Shown here: positions 1 to 6,641 of the stretch, one piece after another | Layout: each line of letters begins with the position of its first letter | Numbering within the stretch: position 1 is the first letter of the stretch | Assembly: GCA_035544635.1 (NCBI GenBank) | Contig: DATKDQ010000009.1 | Location: 1-7,340, forward strand | From: DATAFT01 sp035544635 | GTDB taxonomy: Bacteria > Acidobacteriota > Thermoanaerobaculia > Multivoradales > Multivoraceae | Reading direction: 5' to 3' | Length of the DNA stretch: 7,340 nt | Program-made: the position numbers and the translations under genes | Notes under the pieces: model-generated | Database searches by the model: none | What the model saw: only the letters and a program-made list of their open reading frames with translations | What the model was told of the DNA's origin: nothing

Positions 1-1
1 C

Positions 2-205
2 GGCGGGGCACAACAGCTCTTCAACCTGCACTTCGTGAGGCCGGGTATCTACGACGCGGCGACCTCGCGCCTGATGGCGCGGCTGCAGAAGTTCCGCGAG
101 GAGGCCGACTACGCCCAGGCGTTCGTGGTCGAGGAAACCGGCGCACGGGAGGAGCTCGCCGGCGCGCGCGAGCTGGTGACCCGGATCCGCAGCGACCTGC
201 CGTGA
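2..205 (+). CDS. C-terminal part of a UPF0332/HEPN-domain protein (5' end outside window)
   Basis: Frame 2 is open from the window edge to a TGA at 203-205 and encodes the last 67 residues of a protein. The segment reads GGAQQLFNLHFVRPG, then LMARLQKFREEADYAQAFVV, then a helical EE-rich tail ending RIRSDLP. This matches from memory the C-terminal half of UPF0332/HEPN proteins, whose pattern is 'LF..HFV..G.....L...L..L...R..ADY', followed by an acidic helix. HEPN proteins are small all-alpha proteins. Many are RNase toxins or partners of a nucleotidyltransferase (MNT) antitoxin encoded next door. The N-terminal half and any MNT partner would lie upstream of the window, so toxin activity cannot be judged here. 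The next gene, DUF885, begins 66 bp later on the same strand and is probably independent. Family assignment is fairly secure; function is inferred. Confidence 0.75.
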   Translation, partial: GGAQQLFNLHFVRPGIYDAATSRLMARLQKFREEADYAQAFVVEETGAREELAGARELVTRIRSDLP

Positions 206-233
206 GGGCGCTCTCCGCTCGTCCCGGATCCGC
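180..233 (+). repeat. 11-bp direct repeat containing the palindrome CGGATCCG
   Basis: CCCGGATCCGC occurs at 180-190, inside the end of the HEPN gene, and again at 223-233 in the gap before the DUF885 gene, 43 bp apart. Each copy contains the 8-bp palindrome CGGATCCG. It could be a pair of dimer-binding operator sites, or chance in GC-rich DNA; the first copy also codes for protein. Confidence 0.3.
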
Positions 234-271
234 GGCGCTCCGAAGCACACCGGGCGAAAGGAGGAGTCGTC
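206..271 (+). promoter_or_regulatory. Short intergenic leader with strong Shine-Dalgarno for the DUF885 gene
   Basis: The 66-bp gap between the HEPN stop and the DUF885 ATG carries AAAGGAGGA at 257-265, ending 6 bp before the ATG at 272. This near-consensus ribosome binding site fixes that start. No convincing -35/-10 pair is visible, so the promoter is either further upstream or of an unrecognised type. An 11-bp direct repeat copy lies at 223-233. Confidence 0.7.
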
Positions 272-1984
272 ATGAGCATCCGCATCCCCGCCGCCGGATC
301 GATCCTGGCCTGGCTCCTGTTCGCATCGTCCTGCGCCTCGCAGCTGGAGCGCTCGAGTCCGGAGTCGTGGGACGCCTTCGTCGAGCACTTCCTGGAATCC
401 CACTTCGAAGCCCAGCCGACCTCGGCCGTGGAGGCCGGACGCCACGAGTACGACGGCCGGCTTCCCGACTGGAGCAGGGAGGGCATCGAGGCCGAGATCG
501 AGCGCCTGCGCCGGCAGCGCCAGCGGGCGACGTCGTTCTCCGACGACCAGCTCGACGAGCACCGGCGCTTCGAGCGCGAGTATCTGGTTTCAGAGATCGA
601 CCGCCAGCTCTTCTGGCTGGATACGGCGGGATGGCCGTGGCGAAATCCGCGCTTCTACGCTGGTCCGCTCGATCCCGACGTCTACATCTCGCGCGAGTAC
701 GCTCCGCTGAAGCAGCGCATGCGCGCGTACATCGAGTACGCGCGCAACGTTCCGGCGGCCGCCGAGCACATTCGGCGTAACCTGCGCACGCCTCTGCCCG
801 AAAGTTACGTGAGGATCGGCCGGATCAGCTTCGGTGGGATGGCGACCTACCTCGAGAACGATGTGCCACAGGTCTTCGCGAACGTCGACGACCGGCAGTT
901 GGAGGCCGAGCTCCGCGAGGCCAACGAGCAAGCCGTCGCCGCGATGAAGCAGCTCGATGCCTGGTTCGCCGAGCAGGAGGCGCAGGCCACGCAGGCGTTC
1001 GCCCTCGGCACCGAGACGTTTCGCGAGATGCTTCGCGCCACCGAAGGAGTGGAGGTCCCGCTCGAGGAGCTCAAGGAGATCGGCCGCCTCGACATGGAGC
1101 GCAACCTGGAGTCGCTGGGACAGGCCTGCGCGAGGTTCGCTCCCGAGCTCGACCTTCGCGGCTGCGTGCAGAAGTCTCGCGCCGACAAGCCGGAAGAAGG
1201 ACCGGTGGAGGCGGCCCGCCGTCAGCTCGACGAGCTGAAGGCCTTTCTCGTGGAGAAGGATCTGGTCAGCATTCCCGGCACCGAAGAGGCCAAGGTGGAA
1301 GAGGCGCCGCCCTACCAGCGCTGGAACTTCGCCTACATCAGCATTCCGGGCCCCTACGAGCAGGATCTGCCTTCGATCTACTACATCGCTCCGCCCGACC
1401 CCGAGTGGTCGGAGCAGGAGCGGCAGGAGTACGTTCCCGGCGAGGCCGACCTGCTCTTCACGTCGGTGCACGAGGTCTGGCCCGGGCACTTCCTCCACTT
1501 CCTCCATGCCAACCGTTCCGCATCGACCTTCGGTCAAGTATTCGTCGGCTATGCCTTCGCCGAGGGCTGGGCCCACTACAGCGAGGAGCTGATGTGGGAA
1601 GCCGGTCTCGGCGACGGCGATCCTCAGATCCACATCGGGCAACTGCTCAACGCCCTGATGCGCAACGCGCGCTACCTGTGCGCCATCGGCCTTCATGCCG
1701 AGGGCATGAGCCAGGAGGCGTGCGAGCGTCTGTTTCACGAGAAGGCGTTCCAGGATGTCGGCACCGCACGGCAGCAGGCCGCGCGCGGCACCTTCGACCC
1801 GGCGTACTTGAACTACACCCTGGGCAAGCTGATGATCAAGAAGCTGCGCGAGGACTGGACGGCTCCTCGCGGCGGCCGCGAGGCCTGGAAGCCGTTCCAC
1901 GACCGCTTCCTCGGCTTCGGCGGCCCGCCCGTGCCCCTGGTGCGCGAAGTCCTGTTGGGTGAGGGAGAGGGGTCGCTGTTCTGA
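272..1984 (+). CDS. DUF885-family predicted zinc metallopeptidase, putative lipoprotein
   Basis: This 570-residue protein, within the usual range for the family, belongs to DUF885 (PF05960), a group of zincin-like predicted peptidases whose substrates are mostly unknown. The metal-binding signature is HEVWPGH at residues 400-406, equivalent to the family's HExxPGH. It is followed by EGWAHYSEEL starting at residue 431, where Glu431 is the likely third zinc ligand. The N-terminus (about residues 1-20) is a short hydrophobic stretch ending LLFASSC, so Cys21 could be lipidated. The lipobox has Ala rather than Leu at -3, so ordinary signal peptidase I cleavage is possible instead. Export to the periplasm or outer membrane is expected either way. 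The middle (about 200-340) is helical and charged. The start is set by the AAAGGAGGA site just upstream. The gene converges on the sigma factor gene, 17 bp away, and shows no functional link to it. Confidence 0.9.
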   Translation: MSIRIPAAGSILAWLLFASSCASQLERSSPESWDAFVEHFLESHFEAQPTSAVEAGRHEYDGRLPDWSREGIEAEIERLRRQRQRATSFSDDQLDEHRRFEREYLVSEIDRQLFWLDTAGWPWRNPRFYAGPLDPDVYISREYAPLKQRMRAYIEYARNVPAAAEHIRRNLRTPLPESYVRIGRISFGGMATYLENDVPQVFANVDDRQLEAELREANEQAVAAMKQLDAWFAEQEAQATQAFALGTETFREMLRATEGVEVPLEELKEIGRLDMERNLESLGQACARFAPELDLRGCVQKSRADKPEEGPVEAARRQLDELKAFLVEKDLVSIPGTEEAKVEEAPPYQRWNFAYISIPGPYEQDLPSIYYIAPPDPEWSEQERQEYVPGEADLLFTSVHEVWPGHFLHFLHANRSASTFGQVFVGYAFAEGWAHYSEELMWEAGLGDGDPQIHIGQLLNALMRNARYLCAIGLHAEGMSQEACERLFHEKAFQDVGTARQQAARGTFDPAYLNYTLGKLMIKKLREDWTAPRGGREAWKPFHDRFLGFGGPPVPLVREVLLGEGEGSLF

Positions 1985-1997
1985 GCCCACCGTGGGC
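1985..1997. terminator. Small GC hairpin between convergent stops, possible bidirectional terminator
   Basis: The 17-bp gap between the DUF885 stop and the sigma factor stop contains GCCCAC-C-GTGGGC, a perfect inverted repeat centred on 1991. Folded realistically it gives a five-pair GC-rich stem with a three-base loop. There is no T-tract on either side, so it is at best a weak intrinsic terminator, though its position between convergent genes is where one would be expected. Confidence 0.3.
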
Positions 1998-2001
1998 CGA
2001 C

Positions 2002-2562
2002 TCACCCCGCCGCCAGCTCTCGGCGCAGCCAGGCCTTCCCCTTCATCCAGTCGCGCTGCACGGTGCGCAGGGAGAGGTCGAGCGCCTCGGCGGTCTCCTG
2101 CTCGGAGAGCCCGGCGAAGAAGCGGCACTCGAAGACGCGGGTGAGGCGCTCGTTGAGGTCGGCGAGGCGGCGCAGCGCGTCGTCGATGGCGAGCACGACG
2201 TCGGCCTGGGCGTCGACCGGGATCTGCACCAGGTCCAGGGAGATCGGTGACCTCCCGCCGCCGCGCTTCGCCGCCGAGCGCTGGCGCGCGTAGTCGATGA
2301 TGATCTGGCGCATGGCGCGCGCCGCGATGGCGAAGAAGTGGCCACGATCGTTGACCGCGAGACGGGAGCTCTCGGCCAGATTGATGTACGCCTCGTGGAC
2401 CAGGGCGGTGGTGTCGAGGGTCCGCCCGGGCCGTCCACGCGCGAGCTGCCGGCGCGCGATGCGGCGCAGGTCCTGGTAGACCAAAGGGATCAGCTTCTCG
2501 AACGCGTCGCGATCGCCGCCCCGGTAGGCGATGAGCAGCTCGGTGATGTCGCCGGTCGGCAT
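2002..2562 (-). CDS. ECF sigma factor of the kinase-linked (Sig-70_X6 / TIGR02999-like) type
   Basis: This 186-residue sigma-70-family factor directs RNA polymerase to a specific promoter set. Region 2 (about residues 8-100) includes TALVHEAYINL at 52-62 and HFFAIAARAMRQIIIDYAR at 75-93, followed by AKRGGG at 98-103. Region 4 (about 130-183) ends in a helix-turn-helix, LSEQETAEALDLSLRTVQRD at 152-171. These stretches are diagnostic of the ECF group commonly encoded beside Ser/Thr kinases. Canonical ECFs have an acidic DAED-type motif at the start of region 2.2; here it is D50-T51-T52-A53, so two threonines occupy a surface normally acidic. No anti-sigma gene is adjacent. The ATG at 2562 lies 35 bp after the kinase stop, with a weak AGGG at 2572-2575. 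It is probably cotranscribed with, and controlled by, the kinase (inference). Identity is secure; regulon unknown. Confidence 0.95.
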   Translation of the reverse strand: MPTGDITELLIAYRGGDRDAFEKLIPLVYQDLRRIARRQLARGRPGRTLDTTALVHEAYINLAESSRLAVNDRGHFFAIAARAMRQIIIDYARQRSAAKRGGGRSPISLDLVQIPVDAQADVVLAIDDALRRLADLNERLTRVFECRFFAGLSEQETAEALDLSLRTVQRDWMKGKAWLRRELAAG

Positions 2563-2597
2563 CCGACTGAGCCCTGCGGGTACAGCGCGGGCGCAGT

Positions 2598-5366
2598 CTA
2601 CATGCCCGCGCGGCGCGTCTCACCAGGCGCGGCCGAGAGCTCGTCGAGCAGGCGCTGGCGGCGCGTCTGCCTGAAGTTTTCCTCCGGAAGCGTGCCAGCC
2701 AGGACGCCGCCCGCCGAACGAATCAGCTCCTCCGCCTCGGCCACACGTCCCTGGCGCAGCAGGACGCCACCGAGCTCGAGCCGGGCCTCGGCGATTCGCC
2801 AGGGCACCGGCCGTCGCTGCGCGGCGCGCAGCCCCAGGGCCTCGCGCAGCAGCGGCTCCGCCTCGCCGGCGCGCCCGGTGTCGCTGAGAATAGCCGCGAG
2901 CCCGATCAGCGTCTCGGCCATCTTCATCGGATCCAGGCTCTCGCGCTGATCCTCGAGCGAGCGGAGAAACTGCGCCTCGGCCTCCCCGAGCTCGCCCGCG
3001 AGGTGCAGGCAGCGCGCGAGCAGCGTGCGCACTCGGGCGGTCGCCTGGTGGCGTCCGCCCAGCAGCGTCTCGAAGCGCTCCAACGCGTGGCGGTAGAGAC
3101 CCTCCGCCTCCTCCAGAGCACCCTCTTCGAGGCGCAGCGTGGCGAGGTTGATCTCGGAGGCGACGCGAGTGAAGTTGGTCGGTTCGAGGTGCTGCCGATT
3201 GGTCTCCGCCGCCCGCTCGACGTAGAGCCGCGCGCCCGCGAAATCTCCCAGCTCCATGAGCACGTTGCCGAGGTTGTTATTCGAGTCGGCGCTGCCGATC
3301 GATCCCGCGCCGAGCCGCGCCTCCTGGATCTCGAGGGCACGCCGGTAGTGACCGGAGGCCTCCTCCAGATCGCCGAGCTGATGCAGGCGTATGCCGAGAT
3401 TGTTGCGCATCGATCCCGTATACGGATGCTCGTGCCCCACCGTATCCTCGGCGATCCGGAGCGCCTCTCGAAGAAGCTCCAGTCCTTCCTCGTCCTGTCC
3501 GGAGGAGTCCAGCGAACCGGAGAGCTCGTTCAGGACGTTGGCGACCCGGAAGTCCGGCCCCGAGGCGAGCCGGCGGCGGATTTCGAGCGCCGCCCTGAAG
3601 CGCTCGGCGGCGTCGGCGTAGTGTCCGAACGAGTGGCGGACCATACCGAGCAGAAGCAGCAAATCGGACGCCTCCGCAGAGTCGACCCCTGGACCGCGCT
3701 CGACGAGCACCATCGCCTCTTCGAGCACGGCTTGCGCGTCTTCGTAACGCCCCCAGCCGTGAAGGGCCGCCCCGAGGCGCGTCAGCGACTCGAGCACACG
3801 TGGGCTCCGGTCTCCGTACAGCGTGCGGCGGTCGGCGAGCACCTCGCGGTGGAGCTCGACCGCGGCCTGAAGTCGGCCCTGCCCCTGGTAGGCATTGGCG
3901 AGCGCCACGAGCAGGTCGGTGCGGATGGCAGGCTCGGCCTCGAATTGCTCGCGCACCCGCGACTGGCCGCGATCGAGCAGCTCGAGCACGGTCATCTCTC
4001 GGGCGCTTCCCTCGTAGGGGTCACCGTCCGAGAAGATCGAGGTGAGGAGCTCCGCCACCAGGGTGGCGCGCTCCGCCTCGCGCGCGGCGCGGCGCGCCTG
4101 CCAGGTGATCCCGGCGAAGGCCACCGCCACGGCGACGGCGACCGCAGCAGCGGCTGCCGCACCGACGCGGTGGCGCATCAACAGCTTGCGCGCGCGGTAT
4201 CCCCAGGTCGGCTCGCGCGCGCTGATCGGCAGGCCGCGCAGGTAGCGGCGCAGATCCTCCGCCAGCGCCTCCGCCGTCGGGTATCGACGGGAGGGCTCCT
4301 TCTCCAGCGCCTTGAGTAGGATGCGATCGAGGTCGCCGCCGAGGCGCCGCGACCAGCGGGAGACGTCCTCCAGCGCTCCTCCGTCGGACTCCGCGGAGCC
4401 CGCGAGCGCCGCCTGGCTCGGGCGCGCGGGCTCGCGATCTCGCACCACCGCCTCCGCCTCGGTTGCCGACAGCCCGTCGAAATCGTACGGAGGACGCCCG
4501 GTGAGCAAGCGATAGAGCACGACGCCGAGCGAGTACACGTCGCTCGCGGTCGACACTCCTCGGTTCGCGATCTGCTCGGGCGCCGCATAGGCCGGCGTGC
4601 GGGGCTGGAAGCGGGTCGCGCCGCCGGTCGCACCGGCGGCGTCCTCTTCGATCAGCTTCGCCACGCCGAAGTCGAGGAGCTTGACCGATCCTTCGGAGGT
4701 GACCAGGATGTTCGCCGGCTTGAGGTCGCGGTGGATGACCAGGTTCTGGTGCGCATACTGGACGGCGTCGCAGACGCCCAGGAAGAGCGCGATGCGATCG
4801 CGCAGCCCGAGCGCGCGGGTCCGGCAGTAGACATCGATCGCCTCGCCGTCGACGAGCTCCATCACCAGGTAGGGATAGCCCTCGTCGGCGACGCCGCCGT
4901 CGAGGAGCCTCGCGATCGAGGGATGCTCGAGGCGCGCCAGGACCTGCCGCTCCAGCGCGAACCGCCGCGCCGTCTCGCGAGTCTCGAGCCCCCAGGGCAC
5001 GAGCTTGATCGCCACCGCCTTCTCGAACTGGCGATCGGCGCGCTCGCCGAGATAGACCACTCCCATCCCGCCGCGGCCCAGCACCCGCAGCAGGCGGTAG
5101 GACCCGAGGCGGCGATTCTCGAGGTGGCCGTCTTCGGGCGCGTCGAGTGAGCTCTCGACGTCGCCGAGGAGCTGCGGGAAGGCATCGCGCAAGGCCCGGT
5201 CGAGCAGATCGCCTGCGGGCGGGTCGATCCCGGAGAGCAGCTCCATCGCCTCGCGGGCAATCTCCGGGTCCACCCGTTCGGCGTCCGCGAGCAGCGCGGG
5301 ACGCTCGGCCTCGGGCAGCTCGAGGAGCCGATCGAGGAGTGTTTCGACTCGGGGCCAGCTTGGCGT
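2598..5366 (-). CDS. Transmembrane Ser/Thr protein kinase with C-terminal TPR array
   Basis: Numbered from an ACG at 5366, the protein has 922 residues. A short helical N-terminal segment (about 1-85, PSWPRVETLLDRLLELP) precedes a Hanks-type kinase domain (about 90-365). The Gly loop is GRGGMG (97-102), the ATP lysine K121 lies in VAIK, the catalytic loop is HRDLKPAN with D214, and DFG starts at D232; AAPEQ follows. All catalytic residues are present, so it should be active. A membrane helix rich in Ala/Val spans about 401-422. About ten TPR units with roughly 42-residue spacing fill 480-890, presumably periplasmic and sensory or protein-binding. The sigma factor follows at 35 bp and is the probable substrate. 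The start is unresolved. The only standard upstream start is GTG 5447, overlapping the aminotransferase by 71 bp; the next is GTG 5273, which removes the conserved N-terminal segment. A Shine-Dalgarno at 5372-5378 favours 5366. Confidence 0.93.
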   Translation of the reverse strand, partial: TPSWPRVETLLDRLLELPEAERPALLADAERVDPEIAREAMELLSGIDPPAGDLLDRALRDAFPQLLGDVESSLDAPEDGHLENRRLGSYRLLRVLGRGGMGVVYLGERADRQFEKAVAIKLVPWGLETRETARRFALERQVLARLEHPSIARLLDGGVADEGYPYLVMELVDGEAIDVYCRTRALGLRDRIALFLGVCDAVQYAHQNLVIHRDLKPANILVTSEGSVKLLDFGVAKLIEEDAAGATGGATRFQPRTPAYAAPEQIANRGVSTASDVYSLGVVLYRLLTGRPPYDFDGLSATEAEAVVRDREPARPSQAALAGSAESDGGALEDVSRWSRRLGGDLDRILLKALEKEPSRRYPTAEALAEDLRRYLRGLPISAREPTWGYRARKLLMRHRVGAAAAAAVAVAVAVAFAGITWQARRAAREAERATLVAELLTSIFSDGDPYEGSAREMTVLELLDRGQSRVREQFEAEPAIRTDLLVALANAYQGQGRLQAAVELHREVLADRRTLYGDRSPRVLESLTRLGAALHGWGRYEDAQAVLEEAMVLVERGPGVDSAEASDLLLLLGMVRHSFGHYADAAERFRAALEIRRRLASGPDFRVANVLNELSGSLDSSGQDEEGLELLREALRIAEDTVGHEHPYTGSMRNNLGIRLHQLGDLEEASGHYRRALEIQEARLGAGSIGSADSNNNLGNVLMELGDFAGARLYVERAAETNRQHLEPTNFTRVASEINLATLRLEEGALEEAEGLYRHALERFETLLGGRHQATARVRTLLARCLHLAGELGEAEAQFLRSLEDQRESLDPMKMAETLIGLAAILSDTGRAGEAEPLLREALGLRAAQRRPVPWRIAEARLELGGVLLRQGRVAEAEELIRSAGGVLAGTLPEENFRQTRRQRLLDELSAAPGETRRAGM
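4101..4166 (-). other. Predicted transmembrane helix of the kinase, Ala/Val repeat
   Basis: This stretch encodes VGAAAAAAVAVAVAVAFAG followed by ITW, flanked on both sides by Arg-rich sequence. It is the only strong hydrophobic segment in the kinase and separates the cytoplasmic catalytic domain from the TPR region. The alternating Ala-Val part comes from a near-tandem array of gcn/gtn codons, which appears as cacggcgacggcgacc-type repeats on the plus strand. Confidence 0.8.
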
Positions 5367-5371
5367 ATCGG

Positions 5372-5378
5372 CTCCTCT
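5372..5378 (-). promoter_or_regulatory. Shine-Dalgarno AGAGGAG overlapping the aminotransferase stop
   Basis: Read on the minus strand, the aminotransferase TAG (5379-5377) runs straight into GAGGAG, giving AGAGGAG at 5378-5372. Five bases further on is the in-frame ACG at 5366-5364. No ATG, GTG or TTG in any frame follows within the usual distance. The site therefore points to translation of the kinase starting at or very near 5366. Confidence 0.6.
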
Positions 5379-6627
5379 AACGCGCGGCGATTTCTCGCGA
5401 CGACGGCGTGAGCTCGCGCAAGGCCCGGGCCGCGGCGCGCACTCCACCCACGATGTCCTCGTCGGAGGAGGCGAACGAGAGGCGCAGGTAGCCGTCCTGC
5501 ATGAAGGCGCCGCCCGAGGCGGTGACCACTCCGGCTCGATCGAAGAGATAGCGCGCCACGTCGTCGGAGCTCTCGAGCACCTGGCCGCCGGGAGTCTCGA
5601 GCCCGAAGCAGGCCCGCACGTCCCAGAAGGAGTAGAAGGTGGCCGGCGTTGGCCAGACGTCGACCAGGGGGAGGTCGACCGCTTCGCGGTGCAGCAAGTC
5701 GCGCTTGCGCTCGAGGTCGTCGCGCAGGTTGTTCGAGTACGGCCGGCGCAGCGCGGCCAGGGCCGCGAACTGGGCGGGCGACGACGGACCCGACGTGTAG
5801 TGGCTCTGCAGGTTCCCCATCGCGCTCGCCACGTCGGTGGGTGCCACCGACCAGCCGATGCGCAGCCCGCCGGTGCGGCGGAAGTTCTTGGACATGCCGT
5901 CCACCTGGATCAGCCAGGGCAGGGTCTCGGAGTCGACGCGCGGCTCGGGGTAGCTCCGGCCGTCGAAGAGCAGGCGCCAGTAGAGCCTGTCGAGCACGAA
6001 GTAGACCCGGTGCTCGACGCAGATCGCGAGCAGCTCCTCGACCTCGGCCGCGTCGTAGAGCTGCGCGGTGGGATTGCAGGGGTTGTTGAGCAGGAAGAGC
6101 CTGGCGTGCGGGCGCATGCGGAGGTTGCGACGCAGATCCTCGCCGGTGACCTTGAGGCGCCGATGGTCGGACGCCGCGGGCTCTCCCTCCTTGGGCAGCC
6201 CCATCACCGGAAACGCGTAGGCGGCGACCGCCAGTGGCTGATAGCTCACCCAGGGGGCGGCGTCGAAGATCACGCAGTCGGCGGGGTTGCAGAGCGCGAG
6301 GAAGATGTTGAACAGGCTCTGTTTGGCTCCGGAGGTGATGACCACGTTCTCGATGCCGTAGTGCGCCGAGAGCCCCAGCCAATCGAGCACCGCGGTGCGC
6401 AGCTCGGCGAGCCCGACCGGATCGCCGTACATGGTCTGCCCTTCTCGGTAGGCACGCTCCGCCCCCTCGCGGATGTGGGGCGCCAGCTCGCCGTGCGTCT
6501 CGCCGAGCCCGAAGTCGTAGACCGGCAAGCCCTGCGCCCGGCGCTCCTGCGTCAGCCGCTTGAGCTCGAGGGTCAGCGACGGGCGGAACTTGCCGAGCTT
6601 CGCCGAGAGGCGCTCGCTGTCGAGCAT
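5377..6627 (-). CDS. Class I/II (fold-type I) PLP-dependent aminotransferase
   Basis: A 416-residue protein of the aspartate-aminotransferase superfamily (PF00155) that moves an amino group between an amino acid and a 2-oxo acid using pyridoxal phosphate. Visible landmarks are YGDPVGLAELR near the N-terminus, the phosphate-binding TSGAKQSL (about 98-104), NPCNPTA with N185, D213 and Y216 in DRLYWRLLFDG, the Schiff-base lysine K247 in GMSKNF, and R382 in YLRLSF. These correspond to N194, D222, Y225, K258 and R386 of the classic enzyme. The complete set argues for an active enzyme acting on a carboxylate-bearing substrate. NPTG has become NPTA. The ATG at 6627 is chosen because upstream sequence in this frame overlaps the aminomutase gene, whose stop lies 14 bp before. 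No clear Shine-Dalgarno is seen, suggesting translational coupling. Substrate is not predictable; the upstream aminomutase suggests an amino-acid-derived metabolite. Confidence 0.93.
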   Translation of the reverse strand: MLDSERLSAKLGKFRPSLTLELKRLTQERRAQGLPVYDFGLGETHGELAPHIREGAERAYREGQTMYGDPVGLAELRTAVLDWLGLSAHYGIENVVITSGAKQSLFNIFLALCNPADCVIFDAAPWVSYQPLAVAAYAFPVMGLPKEGEPAASDHRRLKVTGEDLRRNLRMRPHARLFLLNNPCNPTAQLYDAAEVEELLAICVEHRVYFVLDRLYWRLLFDGRSYPEPRVDSETLPWLIQVDGMSKNFRRTGGLRIGWSVAPTDVASAMGNLQSHYTSGPSSPAQFAALAALRRPYSNNLRDDLERKRDLLHREAVDLPLVDVWPTPATFYSFWDVRACFGLETPGGQVLESSDDVARYLFDRAGVVTASGGAFMQDGYLRLSFASSDEDIVGGVRAAARALRELTPSSREIAAR

Positions 6628-6641
6628 TGGCAGAAGCGATT

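Noticed and set aside
590..2623. 677-codon minus-strand open frame across the DUF885 and sigma genes
   Set aside because: It is antisense to the DUF885 catalytic region and out of frame with the sigma factor; its Arg/Ala-rich translation has no domain.
4104..4166. GC-rich near-tandem repeat as a possible microsatellite or CRISPR-like array
   Set aside because: It is simply the Ala/Val-rich membrane helix of the kinase; the repeat units are imperfect and there are no spacers.
3003..4319. 438-codon plus-strand open frame opposite the kinase gene
   Set aside because: It is antisense to the well-supported TPR and membrane region of the kinase, has no recognisable domain, and long opposite-strand frames are expected in GC-rich genes.
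5367..5447. GTG at 5447 as the kinase start
   Set aside because: It is the only standard start upstream and has a plausible GAGGA before it, so it is not excluded. However, it forces a 71-bp overlap with the aminotransferase, adds an Arg/Pro/Cys-rich tail unlike the family, and ignores the better Shine-Dalgarno at 5372-5378.
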